Positions 51,298-61,830 are shown, counted from the stretch's first letter. The stretch: 64,000 nt of DNA from Mycogone perniciosa (GCA_025331125.1 JAOALB010000109.1:1-64000), one strand, 5' to 3'. The notes: generated by a model not told the origin, from the letters alone. Translations and numbers: made by a program.

Positions 51298-52501
51298 CGT
51301 TAGGCTTCGTCCTCTCTAGGCTGGAGAACGAGGGGGAGGGGCTCACTTCAGACCGCATTTTGCAGCCTCGCAGTCGTTTTGGCACGAGAAAGATGGGCTA
51401 ATTGATATATATGGGGAAATTCAAGGCACAACACATGAACCATTTCGCGCAGTTTTCCAATTCCCCGAGTGAAGAGAAGTCCAATTTGCGACGGACGTGA
51501 TGAAGAGGACGAACAAGGGGGCTGGCTATATACAGAATTTATATGCGAATCAGCGAAAAGTCGACACGGACATCCACATCCTGTCTTGTCTCCCAGATCC
51601 ACCTATGGAAATAACCCAAAGCGCTATAAATGAGTCTCCGCAGCTCAGCAGGGAAACTTGAGGCCGATCAGTAACCAACAACGAGTCGTAGTAGTCTTAG
51701 TACGGAGTATTAAATGCTCATTAGTACCCATGCACCCATGCACTAAGTTGGTGGGTGTTGCCGAGGCGGAGCTATGACATCGTGGCAAAGCCACACAGAG
51801 AACTGGGGAGCGTTTTAGTCTTGTCCTTCCCCAGTTCTCCCCAGTATAACTCAACTAAAAGTTTACGGAAATGACGGTTAAAGGCTTGAAAGATCGTCGC
51901 TGATGACGTGTTTGCCCTGTTTCGAATTTTCCACCTCCCGCCGGTCTCCCATAACAGTTCACCCCACAAGCCACTCCGTCCTCGTATGTAAATAGTGCCT
52001 GGATGACGACACTATGCCACTTGATACTGACGGTATGACCTGCACTCTTTATTTTTGTTACGCAAGGAAACCTAAGATAATAAAGAAAACCAATTATGAG
52101 CCTTCGTTAGGGTAGACTATCAGATTGAAGGGAGTTGCTATGTTGAAGGGCAACAAAAAAAGCCGTATTTTACGAGGTTTTTACATCAGTAGGACCAGGT
52201 TTACACTTCAGATCAAGTTTTTGACCATCACTGAGAGTAATGATGGAAGCGACAGGACCACCGTCAGACGCCCTCTCAACTGATTATATGTATCTGTCTT
52301 AACATGCCTCGACTGATCAATCCAATAAAGACGGAGGGGTGGCTCTTAAGAGATTTACCTTGCGCAAGAAGGATGCATCACAGGGCTTCGGCCTTTTATC
52401 GGCCTGATTGAGAACCAGAACGCGCGTAGTTGAGAGCGTAAGAAGTTTAGCCCAACTCAACTATCTGTCTAACAAAACTTCAGTGCTAGTGTATGCATTA
52501 A
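51298..52501 (-). promoter_or_regulatory. treA upstream region
   Basis: 1.2 kb between treA and the 3' end of the symporter gene. A TATATAT stretch at 51406-51412 lies about 110 bp before the treA start. The CreA-type palindrome at 51799-51844 is the main landmark, and a TACGGAGTA motif sits at 51701-51709. No open frame here looks like a gene. Confidence 0.5.
51799..51844. promoter_or_regulatory. CreA-type site cluster in an 11-bp inverted repeat
   Basis: AGAACTGGGGA (51799-51809) and its exact complement TCCCCAGTTCT (51828-51838) face each other over an 18-bp spacer. Each contains CTGGGG, which fits the SYGGRG consensus of the carbon catabolite repressor CreA. A third copy (CCCCAG) follows at 51839-51844. 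Paired divergent CreA sites are known to be effective in A. nidulans. About 500 bp upstream of treA. Binding is inferred from the consensus only. Confidence 0.5.
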
Positions 52502-54178
52502 TTACACTCGGAGATCCTCATCTGTGTCGTCGAACTTATAGGAGCTGAACTTCCTAGCAGGCACACCCTTCTCAAACATAATATCCAACTCTTCATACGT
52601 CCTGTCCTTCGTTTCTGGCTAAGATCACGAATTGTTAGCTTAGTCTCCAATATCCGAGGGTTGCGATATACTCACCAGTCTAAAAATACACCAGATGAGA
52701 GAAAAGATGGAGATGCCACCATACAAGAACTCAATCTTCGCTCCGATGCCCGCCGCACCAGGGTTAAGCAGATATGGTCCGATGACCGACGTTACTAGTC
52801 CTGTAAGTGCACTGAAGATTGTGGCAATAGCAATCGTCTTGGATCTCAGTTTCGTGGATGGTGTCTCGCAGACAACAACATAAGTGAGTGGACCGAGTGT
52901 CATCTGCCAGACGAACTGCAGCACTATGAGTAGGGTAGCCTGTGCCCAACGATAGCTGGGGTTGGTCTGGTAGTCTTGTGCGAAGCACAATAAGGCGACA
53001 GTGAAGAGGACAGAGACCATGAAACCGAGGCCAACAATGTACGCAGGGCGGCGACCAAGGTAGATGAGCGGAATGGCGGATAGGAGAGTACCAAGAAAGC
53101 CAACTCCATTAAGGCCAACTCCCATATCGAAGGATTGCACGCTGTCAAGGCCGATCTGCTCAAAGAAATACGTCGCAAAGCCAACAGGGTTGCCGCTAAA
53201 GTTCTGGATGACGAACAGCAAGATGCAAATCTCTAAGCGACGCCTGTTTGACCCCTTCCAGCAATCGGTATAACTTGAGCCGACTTCCAGCTCCCGTTCC
53301 AACATATCCGTCTTTATCATCATGGCAAGTGTTTCCTTTGTGTTGATGCCGGAGTTACTTTGCACGAGTTTCTTGAGGGAGCGCTCCGCTTCCTCCATCT
53401 TGTTGTGCCGAATGAGCCACCATGGCGACTCTGGCGCAAAGTACAAACCTGAGAGCAACAAGACAGGCCAGATCCACTGCAGCGCGAAAGGAATGCGATA
53501 TGCCCACTCATCGAGGCGGGTGATGAAGCCACGGGTTACACCAGTTTGAATGAACTGCCCCATCACATAGCACAGGTTGATGTAGCCTGTGAGGAAACCA
53601 CGGAGGCTCAAAGGCAACACTTCGGATGCGTATGTTGCCGCAAGAACGTGGTAGCTGCCCCAAACAATACCACTGAGGTACGAACTTGCCGTCAAGACAC
53701 CGATCGAACTGGCGAAGAATTGCATGAAGGTCAAAATGGCGGTCATCACAAGGGAGACGGCCAATGTCCATTTGCGGCCGAACTTCTCCAGAGGATACGC
53801 GACGAGGTATGCACCAATGATCTGGCCAACTAAACTTCCCATGCTCATGCCGACTTGCCACTGCGGTGGGATTTGGTAGCCTCCGTGGTCCGCGCCATAG
53901 TCAAAACCGAAATGCTGCTGGAAGGCGGGCAGCGCGAAGAAGTTGCCGCTGATCTCGATGTCATAGGCGCGCATAATGATGCTGAGAGAGATGAACATTG
54001 ACCAAAAAACGCCTTTACGGTACAGCTTTAAAGCCTCCCAGGTGCCCAGCCGGTGCTCCTGGGCAGTACCCCGACTAGCCATTGCGGCATTGACCTCGCC
54101 GAGCTTGTCGGTGGCTTCTGACTGATACTCAGCCATGTTGCTCGTGACATTTTCGAGCGTGGTTGTTTCCTTCTCCAT
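52502..54178 (-). CDS. Alpha-glucoside-type sugar/H+ symporter (MFS)
   Basis: Plasma-membrane major facilitator of the maltose/trehalose (MAL/AGT1) branch. Two exons: 54178-52676 and 52618-52502 (539 aa); the 57-bp intron has GTGAGT, branch GCTAAC and a TTAG end, phase 0. Twelve membrane segments are likely. Seen motifs: GNFFALPAFQQHFG before TM2, EKFGRKWT in loop 2-3, YASEVLPLSLRGF near TM4-5, PESPWWLIR after TM6, LGRRPAY in loop 8-9, and, only after splicing, PETKDRTYEELD in the C-tail, which confirms the intron. The family's usual MEGYD in TM1 is MRAYD here. It lies 1.2 kb upstream of treA on the same strand, so uptake of trehalose or related sugars is a fair guess; substrate is not fixed by sequence. 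Confidence 0.9.
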
Positions 54179-54371
54179 GATGGTGGATGTTGATGGTTGT
54201 GGGTATCAGGAGAGACCTGGGTGTTGATGTCCGGTAAGGTCAACGGCCATTTTCCAGAACGACTGGTAGGTGTTGATGCCATCATGTTTATATATCCCTG
54301 GATATGGCACTATTGCCTAGCATCCCGAACAAAAGGGGCAAGGTAGGGGATTCCATGGGGAAACCTCACAG

Positions 54372-54386
54372 CTCTACGGAGTAGAG
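54372..54386. promoter_or_regulatory. TACGGAGTA motif in a short palindrome
   Basis: CTCTAC-GGA-GTAGAG, a 6-bp inverted repeat around GGA that contains TACGGAGTA (54375-54383). The same 9-mer occurs at 51701-51709 and in the larger palindrome at 55252-55274. Confidence 0.45.
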
Positions 54387-55251
54387 GCTAGCAAGATCCT
54401 GGGGAAGCGGCAACAGCCACCTGTGGTTAGAATCTTGACTGCATGGAGACGCGGGGAGAGAAATTCCTAGGGTCTAGTGCCACTTCTGTTCTCGCGACGG
54501 CGAGTATTGACATGTTAGGGCGTAGATTATTGCCACTAGTAGTCTGGAATCATTGGTTGTCAGAAAAGCATCTTCCAGGCGCCACATCATATTGGGGATG
54601 TAAGTTAGTCCGCGCTCAAAGTTTGGGTTTTCACTGATTCTTAGTCTTTCCAGAAATTTGTCCGATCTTTTCTCCGCGCCTTTGTCCATCTGTCCAACGC
54701 GTTCTTCATCATGCGAGTTACACCACATGGTCGCCGCTGCATTGTATCGTGGACTGATTGAGGCACTAAGTATCTCATGCCTTTCTTCTAAAGGCTAACT
54801 CCAATTGCGTTGTGCTTGGATCCAATTGTTTCGGATCATTTATATTGGCCGACGGCAACGCCGAGGTGATCCGTAATTACTAGCTAAGATTAAATCCCTT
54901 TATCAAGATGACTCCTCCGAAAGTAGCAAAACACTCAACTTCTTTCAGGACCTTGAGCGTATTCGAGCAATTCTAGGAACAGCTATTACCCTGCAAACTT
55001 CAGAAGGCTTATGATATCTTATCCATAGGTGTTTTATGTCGGCCTGTACTCTGATCAACTGGGGGTTGTTTCGGCAGCGAAAAAAAGCCTCTATTAGTGG
55101 TACCAATTTCTTCTCTGCTATTACAGGACTTCCTTCCTTCGGGTAATAAGCCCTTAAAATCCAAATTCAGTTACTGTTCATTAGTAGACTGCAATTCCAT
55201 TCAATCTTCCTAAACGGGGGGAATTTCTCGGCTCGATATCCGGACTCAGAC

Positions 55252-55274
55252 TACGGAGTACGAAGTACTCCGTA
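55252..55274. promoter_or_regulatory. Perfect palindrome TACGGAGTAC-GAA-GTACTCCGTA
   Basis: A 10-bp perfect inverted repeat with a 3-bp spacer, about 470 bp before the GH95 start. Each arm has a CGG triplet, as zinc-cluster (Zn2Cys6) activators recognise, but it may equally be one of the TACGGAGTA-type short repeats common in such genomes. Confidence 0.5.
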
Positions 55275-55744
55275 TTGATTTGTATTAATATAAGTTCCCC
55301 TGCTATTGAAACCCCACCCGCTAATCTGCCGTCGGGATATATCTACCGCCGGCTCATTAAGAAAAAGGATCTTCAAGTGATGCGGAGAAACAGATTGGTT
55401 GCGAAATCCCAAGACAGTGACAGTATTCCCGTTGGGCCTTGAGCTCTTAGTGAAATCGTCAACACTAGAAATAATTTCAACAGAAAACTAATCCTAGAGC
55501 GAGCCATTGGCGACTAGTCGAGAAGCGAAGACGCGAATATCCGACAAGAAGGCAATCTAACCGGCACATTCATTGGTCGAGGAAGAAGGCATAATTCACT
55601 CCAATCATCACCTCAAGCTCACATGTTTGAGTAACGGTGGTGGTTCACCAAATCGGCAGTACTATCAGCAGTTCAACCGCTAATCCACCACAGCCAGAAG
55701 AGAATACCTTCTCCGAATCGGCCTAGAGATTGTTGCTTTACGAT

Positions 55745-58126
55745 ATGGAGCGAAAAGCGACCGGCGAGCACCGCCTTCATTACACCACCCCTTCTACAAC
55801 TTTCCCCACCAGTCTGCCCCTGGGGAACGGCCGCCTCGCCGCTTCGGTTCTCTCTTCGCCTGCCCAAGAAACCTTCATTTTGAACGAAGTCACTTTCTGG
55901 TCCGGAGCGCCGCATGTCGCAGGCTCCGGACTAGTCTCACAAGCCTCTGACCCCAAGGCCGAACTGCGGGAAACACAGCGCTGTTTTCTTGCTGGTGACT
56001 TGGCCCAAGGGAAGAAGAGGTCGCAGAATTACCTCAGGAGTAATAAGCTCAATTTTGGCACGAACTTGGGAGTAGGAAGACTTGACGTTACTGTGGTTGA
56101 CCATGGAGATGGCAGAGACGTGCGTGGGTTCGAGAGAGAGCTACGGCTCGATGAGGCTATAGCCGTGACGACGTACGAGAAAAATGGGCACTGGTTCCGG
56201 AGAACTAGTTTTGTGAGCTGTGCACACCAGGTGCTTGTGATGAACTTTGAGAGCAGCGATCTGGAAGATCTCAAGGTCATCGTCAGCGTGTGGGGCGAAA
56301 ATGAGGCATTTGCTGCTAGGGCTCATCACGGGAGACTGGAATTTGATGCACAAGCGCTCGAAACAGTGCATAGTGATGGAACTTGCGGTATCAGGGGCCA
56401 TGGAGTGGTTGCTGCCCAAGTGGATGAAGGCAACGTCGAAAGTAGGGATGGAAAGCTTGTCGTCACGGGAAAGAAGAGGGTCACACTTTTGCTGGCCTTC
56501 AATACCGACTTTGAACAGAGTGGCGATGCTTGGAGAGCGCAATCATCGCGGCAAATTGACGAAGCTTTGAGACTCTCTGTCGCTGATCTCCTCGCGACAC
56601 ATCTGGCCGACTACCAACCTCTCTATCGCCGGACAAGCATCACTCTCGGTCTCAGTTCGGATTCTACAACAAGTCTGCCTACAGATCAGCGTCGCCAGAA
56701 ATTTGAGCCTTCTGGATACGCAGACTTGGGTCTGTTCGCTCTCTACTTTCACTATGCCCGGTATCTTACTATCGCCGGCACACGAGCCAACTCTCCCTTG
56801 CCGCTACATCTACAGGGCTTGTGGAACGACGGAGAGGCATGTCGAATGGGATGGAGTTGTGATTACCACCTCGATGTGAACACTCAGATGAATTACTTCT
56901 CCATGCTTCCCAGCGCGCTACATGAGCTCATGCAACCCCTCATCTCGTATCTTACATCTCTCGCCAAAGCTGGTAAAGATGCTGCACGAGTCTGCTACGG
57001 CTGCAATGGTTGGGTCGCCCATGTCTTCAGTAACATATGGGGCTTCGCAGACCCCGGATGGGAGGTGGACTACGGACTCAATGTAACGGGCGGGTTGTGG
57101 ATGGCGAGTCATCTGATCGAACTGTACGAGTACACGCTTGACGAGACCCTTCTGGCACAAACAGCATACCCTATCTTGAAGGGAGCGGCAGAATTCTTCC
57201 TGGATTACATGATCAAGGATCCGGAGACCGGCTGGCTGCTCACAGGCCCGTCTGTCAGCCCCGAAAACAGCTTCTTCGTGGTTGGCAAGGAAGGAAAGAA
57301 GGAGGAGCATCATGCGTGTCTGTCGCCCACGCTTGATGTCTTGCTTCTGCGTGACCTCTTTGCCTTCTGTCTGCACGCAGCAAAACGCCTCAATATTGAC
57401 TCTACTTTCGCTGAGCGAGTACAAGCTGCACAGGCACAATTGCCGCCATTCCAAATTGGCAAATACGGGCAGCTTCAAGAGTGGCTACATGACTATGAAG
57501 AGGCGCAGCCATTCCACCGCCATCTCTCGCATACCATGGCACTCTGCAGGTCGGCCCTGGTGTCTATGCGACATCAGCCGGAGCTGGCAAAGGCCGTGGA
57601 CGCGGTACTCGAGCGAAGGCAAGCTCACGATGACTTAGAGGATATTGAGTTTACAGCGGCCTTATTTGGTATGAACTACGCGCGTTTGGGTGATGCAGAG
57701 AAGGCCGTGGCCCAAATCGGTCATCTGGTGGGTGAGCTCAGTTTCGACAATCTGCTTAGTTACAGCAAGCCTGGTGTAGGTGGCGCGGAGTGCGATATAT
57801 TCGTTATTGATGGTAATTATGGTGGTGCAGCGGCCATCATGGAGATGCTGGTGCGTTCGCTCATACCGGACCTTGGGGGAGTTGTTGAGGTGGACTTGCT
57901 CCCATCTCTGCCAGCGGCGTGGTCCGAGGGAACGGCCAAAGGCCTGCGGATCAGAGGCAACATTGAGATTGATTTGCAATGGTCTGATGGGAAACTTGAT
58001 AGGGCGATATTCAAGTCATATTCAGCCGGGTCTATGGTGGTATATTACGACGAGCACTGCTACAAGGCATCATACAAGGCAAATGAGATAATCGAGCTGG
58101 GGCCTTCTCTAAAGATGGTTAAGTAA
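55745..58126 (+). CDS. GH95 family glycosidase (alpha-L-fucosidase-like), intracellular
   Basis: Glycoside hydrolase of family 95 (1,2-alpha-L-fucosidase and alpha-L-galactosidase type), 793 aa, one exon. The start is the ATG at 55745 (MERKATGEHR); a frame reading five codons further up begins with TTG and is unlikely in a fungus. Motifs: LPLGNGRLAA and NEVTFWSGAP in the N-terminal beta domain, LHLQGLWND, the catalytic-cleft block YHLDVNTQMNYF (Asp377, Asn379), GPSVSPEN, LQEW with Glu579 in the place of the general acid, HRHLSH, and IDGNYGG with Asp689. In the bacterial prototype the cleft block reads NxN; here the first Asn is Asp. No signal peptide, so probably cytosolic. Divergent from the symporter. 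Confidence 0.85.
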   Translation: MERKATGEHRLHYTTPSTTFPTSLPLGNGRLAASVLSSPAQETFILNEVTFWSGAPHVAGSGLVSQASDPKAELRETQRCFLAGDLAQGKKRSQNYLRSNKLNFGTNLGVGRLDVTVVDHGDGRDVRGFERELRLDEAIAVTTYEKNGHWFRRTSFVSCAHQVLVMNFESSDLEDLKVIVSVWGENEAFAARAHHGRLEFDAQALETVHSDGTCGIRGHGVVAAQVDEGNVESRDGKLVVTGKKRVTLLLAFNTDFEQSGDAWRAQSSRQIDEALRLSVADLLATHLADYQPLYRRTSITLGLSSDSTTSLPTDQRRQKFEPSGYADLGLFALYFHYARYLTIAGTRANSPLPLHLQGLWNDGEACRMGWSCDYHLDVNTQMNYFSMLPSALHELMQPLISYLTSLAKAGKDAARVCYGCNGWVAHVFSNIWGFADPGWEVDYGLNVTGGLWMASHLIELYEYTLDETLLAQTAYPILKGAAEFFLDYMIKDPETGWLLTGPSVSPENSFFVVGKEGKKEEHHACLSPTLDVLLLRDLFAFCLHAAKRLNIDSTFAERVQAAQAQLPPFQIGKYGQLQEWLHDYEEAQPFHRHLSHTMALCRSALVSMRHQPELAKAVDAVLERRQAHDDLEDIEFTAALFGMNYARLGDAEKAVAQIGHLVGELSFDNLLSYSKPGVGGAECDIFVIDGNYGGAAAIMEMLVRSLIPDLGGVVEVDLLPSLPAAWSEGTAKGLRIRGNIEIDLQWSDGKLDRAIFKSYSAGSMVVYYDEHCYKASYKANEIIELGPSLKMVK

Positions 58127-58569
58127 TAATATCACATAATACTGGGTGATTGTGTATTTAGCAGTGTGGATCATCTAATGCCCGCCGGCTATTCCAGATC
58201 AAATTCTGTGTCTGTTCTGTGCAGCTCTCAGATATTATTGTGGACGGGCGGAACGAGACCTTGCCTCCCTGATATATTCCCTTTCAGATACTACAGGTTC
58301 AAGATCCTTCTGCCTTTTCCTACATTAACACTGCCAAAAGTGGCTACAATCAGACATAGCAACGCGCATCGTGTTAGTTGGAGCTATATCCCCACCGGGT
58401 GGTACGACATCACGCAAGGGAAACATAATGGAGAGGCTTATTAATCCATATATCACACCAATTGTAGGTGCTGACATATTTGATCGTGAGCGAAGCGTTG
58501 AGAAGGTCAGGGACCGACATCTACATAGATATGACTACCTAAAAGGTCCAGCTCATTCAACACCCAAGA
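58127..58569. other. Convergent intergenic, GH95 and CHR
   Basis: 443 bp between the stops of two genes that face each other. No gene seen; it must hold both 3' ends. Open frames here are chance. Confidence 0.5.
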
Positions 58570-60251
58570 CTATCTTGATACAACAGCATACCAAATTAGC
58601 CCCAGTACTGCCCCCATTACAATTGCGATCGGAGGACTGACACCAAACCAGTAACCCCCAACATAGCTCGTGGCCGTTACAACCACCCACCACGGATCCA
58701 ACGCAAGGCTCGTACCTTGTTGGAATTCCTGGTCTATATATCCAGTTTGCCAGATGCGGTAGACCGCAGTATAGATAAGCCCGATCGCAGCAGCATTAAC
58801 ACCTCTAAGGAAGGACTTGACCCACCTAAGACCGCGAACTGCACCCCAAATTCCCATTGTGCCATGGACCGTAATAAGACCAGGGACAAAAATGCCAATA
58901 AACCCTAATGTAGCCCCAGCAGCAGAGTTGTATCCCCCGTTTATTGCTGTCAGGGTACCGAGGTATACTGCAAAATTGAAATTTGGCCCCGGGAAGCTCT
59001 GTTGAATAGCCAACCCTATCAGAAAATCCCGAGTGCTCACCCAATTCTCTGCCACGACATATTCGCGTAGAAGTGGGATCACAACCGGTCCACCACCAAA
59101 AATAATTGTGCCAGCAAGGTACATGTTCGAAAAGAAACTAAATAGGAGCAGCTTTGTTTGCAAGGTGCTACGCAGAACCATAATGACAACGAAGGTTAGA
59201 AGAAAGAACGCAAGAATTCCAAGACCAAACTGCCATGAGAACTCGAGTTTGCGCTCCGGTGGGACGATTCGTGGTTCGGTTCCAGAGAGAGGAAGCGGTA
59301 GTTGATCGTTTTCCCTCTCCGGAGTATTCAGGTTCCCGGTTCCGATATCCCTGGCTGATTCCGAGATAGTATGCAAATTGGCCTCTCCAGCTTCTGATTC
59401 CCTCTTGCGACTATACAGTCTCCTGGTGGACTTCAATACAAGTGCCACCCTTCGGACGGGTCCGTGGAGCCAGCGCAGATCGTAAACTACAGCAGCGAGT
59501 CCGGCAAGGAACATAAGAAGCGGCAAGTACCAGAGAGCGTTGAATAACATGCCGGCTGTAGCGCCGAGGAACACAAGAATGAGTGTTAGCCTATCCGTAA
59601 TGGCCTTCTCTGATAGCTGTACGGCAGCAAGGGTGATCACGCCAACAGTGGAGGCATTAAGACCTGATAGGAGTGCGTAGGCTGGCCGAGGAAGTGACGA
59701 TCCAATATGTGATACTCCAAGGGATAGACCATACATCCCTATAGCTCCAGGCAAGCTATCCAAAATCAGTCAGTAAACACCAGATGCTGATTTGAGTACC
59801 TCGCTTGAATGGGCTTTACCTCCATATCAAAAAACCAAGCGCAGCCGGTAGAGAGCCATCATGAATTAAATTAATACAATAATGCATTTTGGTGCTGGCA
59901 GGGCTAGAGAAGGCCTGACACACACTGAAGATTTCTTGATACTGTGTATCACTTAGCATTTTCTGGCCACGGCCACCCTACGACTGAGTTCATACCACCT
60001 GCTCATCTATCCATTGGAGCTTTGTTACAAACTTGTCATGAAACTGCATGCAGGCGATTAGCATAGCACTTTCTTGCAGGTCGCATAATGGTAGAAAACG
60101 AATATCAGTATGCCATCTGTTGCCTTACAATCTTGAAATGAACTGGGGGCCCTCCGAAGGAAGTGAAACCGAGATGGTAGTTTTGCCGAATGGTGTTCCA
60201 GAATTTGCCGTGGGGCCTATCGGCTTCCTGCCTTCCCTGTTGGTGTGCCAT
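58570..60251 (-). CDS. CHR-family chromate ion transporter
   Basis: Membrane transporter of the CHR superfamily (chromate efflux or uptake, sulfate-like anion). Four exons reconstructed by me: 60251-60129, 60043-59999, 59941-59820 and 59755-58570, 491 aa. Introns are 85, 57 and 64 bp with GTAAGG/GTGGTA/GTAAAG donors and CAG/CAG/TAG acceptors; the 15-residue exon 2 (FHDKFVTKLQWIDEQ) is clear. Only with these exons does the first CHR half appear: LGFTSFGGPPVHFKI, CQAFSSPASTKM, FLIWSLPGAIGMYGL. The second half has GTIIFGGGPVVIPLL and IQQSFPGPNFNFAVYLG. A hydrophilic linker joins the halves. In the first half the usual PGP is SSP. Long two-domain CHR proteins are known in fungi and prokaryotes. 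Direction of transport cannot be told. Confidence 0.88.
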
Positions 60252-61384
60252 TAGGCGATTAGATCAAGACAACAATGATATCCGTCTTGCGCTTCATGAC
60301 TTCTAGTGGGTGTCTCTGTCTCTATATAAATATGACTGATCTTCTTGGCATGACAAGGATGTCATGCTTACCAGCTGGGACGTGCCACCCAATCGTATCT
60401 CGGCTTAACGTCACGTGTATTTGCATTAGCTGTCGTTTTTGTTGTTGCGGGAAAGAGTCACACCGAGATCATTCGAACGAGGATAATCGCACAGAGTGGC
60501 ACGTCATTCCGGCGGCTTAATTGTATAATAACTGGTATTCTAATACTGTTTAGTCTAGCCAATAGAATCCATGGGGCATGTCGTCGCTGCGTTAAAAGGT
60601 AGCCAAAAAAGTGGTCTGTCAAAGCATCATCCTTGACAGGGACACATCTAATTACGGTATTAGCAGTTCATGATATCTGCGACCCCGCCGGCTGAATGAC
60701 TGGGCCGACCCCTGCAAATTAAAGGGTCAGAACACCAGAGTAGTTTTGTTTCTACCCTGTACGTTGCATCAGTTTATAAGGGCACATGGAGAGAGTTCAG
60801 CCTGCTAGAGGTGTCTTCAAGCTCATTGGTGATCTAAACATGGTAACACCACTCTCGTGAGACCTATGGCATGTTGGTTAGTAGCAAAACTTTGCCGTAG
60901 TGAACCACTTAATGGCAAGATGGCGTTAGTACTTGGATTAAGCAGAGCAACCAGAGAATTATGTTTTGTATAACAATCATGCCGACTGAGCCAAGTCCGA
61001 ATGGAATGTAGGTAGATGTCGATGCACTTTCCGACTTGTGGATGGCCACTGACCTCATTCTTTTTTTGCCCTATTATCTGATCTAAGGACTGCTCACTAT
61101 TATCGTACGGTCGTTGAAGACATTAGGGCTTTCTGAAGAAAGAGGTTGACAGAAATATGACGGGAACACACCCATACTGGTCTCTGCTGTTTGTGAGCCG
61201 AATAGTACGATGTTATACAGAGGTCCAACGGGTAGATTTTTCACCTTTGTGTAATCCTAACAAGCACTCCAGCCGACAAGCCCTCCGCCGAGAGCTTCCA
61301 CATCGCTTAGTTGTGGAGCTGTGAGCGTCAGTTTTGTCCGCCCCACTGGTGATGCCCACCTTAGTTTTGGCCTGGGTTTGCCGT
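60252..61384 (-). promoter_or_regulatory. CHR upstream region
   Basis: Holds a TATATAAATA stretch (60323-60332) about 75 bp before the CHR start and a palindromic CACGTG (60412-60417), a bHLH site, about 160 bp before it. An 81-codon Cys-rich open frame (60275-60520) has no recognisable features and overlaps these sites, so I do not call it. The rest shows nothing I can support. Confidence 0.4.
60412..60417. promoter_or_regulatory. CACGTG E-box
   Basis: A perfect CACGTG within ACGTCACGTGTAT, a binding site type for bHLH regulators such as Cbf1-like factors of sulfur metabolism. Link to the oxyanion transporter gene is inference. Confidence 0.35.
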
Positions 61385-61830
61385 GTTGCTGACGAGGCTG
61401 ACAAAATCTCCGTTCACGGTTAAGAACTCTGCATAAGCACCTTGTTCTGCGATCTTCCTGTCTTTAAATGGCGTTATCAGGCAGAACAGATACCGAGTTG
61501 CTGATTAAATTCTTGTTCTTCCTTCAAGGAGGCAGGCCACGATGTCCGAACAAATTTTTGATCAAACGTCGTCCGACATGTTGGTCCATGGCTTCAAAAG
61601 CGTCATTCAAGTGGTGAATGTCTGTCCTGGAGTACACACCCCTGGCTGGCGACAACTAAGCTTTCTGTCTCCCGCTCAATGAGGCGTGTCTATCCCTAAC
61701 CCCCCTATTTGGTTTCCGTTTGGTAGCAGAGAAAAATTGGTCGAGTAAAGTACACGCCTTCAATAAATTGAACCCGGCATCTTGTTTCGCATCTGCTGCC
61801 TTTGCAGACTTTGATGACCAAGAGGGACGC
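61385..61830 (-). pseudogene. Relic of an ABCC (MRP-type) transporter NBD1
   Basis: A - strand stretch keeps in collinear order the back half of an ABCC nucleotide-binding domain: KACTLLDQF (the usual ACxLxxDL), RDRHASLSGRQKA (signature LSGGQKxR) with a TAG right after it (61656-61658), VYSRTDIHHLNDAFEAMD (Walker B and D-loop, normally LDDPLSAVD), QHVGRRLIKNLFGHRGLPP, SNSVSVLP (SV/AxxxLP after the H-loop) and DRKIAEQGAYAEFLTVNGDF ending LVSN (61462-61385). Frame changes and stops separate the pieces. No convincing Walker A, transmembrane part or second NBD was found around it. Its damage is not of the CA-to-TA kind, so this is an old host pseudogene and not a RIP product. Confidence 0.6.

Larger units (their letters stand above)
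54179..55744. promoter_or_regulatory. Divergent promoter region, symporter and GH95
   Basis: 1.57 kb between two divergent starts. On the symporter side there is a TATATAAA box (54287-54294, about 110 bp before the start) and two CreA-type sites, CTGGGG (54399-54404) and GCGGGG (54451-54456). In the middle lie the palindromes at 54372-54386 and 55252-55274. The open frames seen in this stretch are not convincing genes. Confidence 0.5.

Noticed and set aside
54028..54285. 85-codon - frame that overlaps the symporter start
   Set aside because: Begins right at the TATA box, in a different frame; probably upstream of the transcript start.
55730..55744. Five extra N-terminal codons for GH95
   Set aside because: The upstream start would be TTG; the first ATG is at 55745.
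56918..57478. 186-codon open frame antisense in the GH95 gene
   Set aside because: Shadow of a well-supported coding frame; no family features.
60275..60520. 81-codon Cys-rich open frame upstream of CHR
   Set aside because: Overlaps the CHR promoter sites, no signal peptide or known pattern; probably chance.
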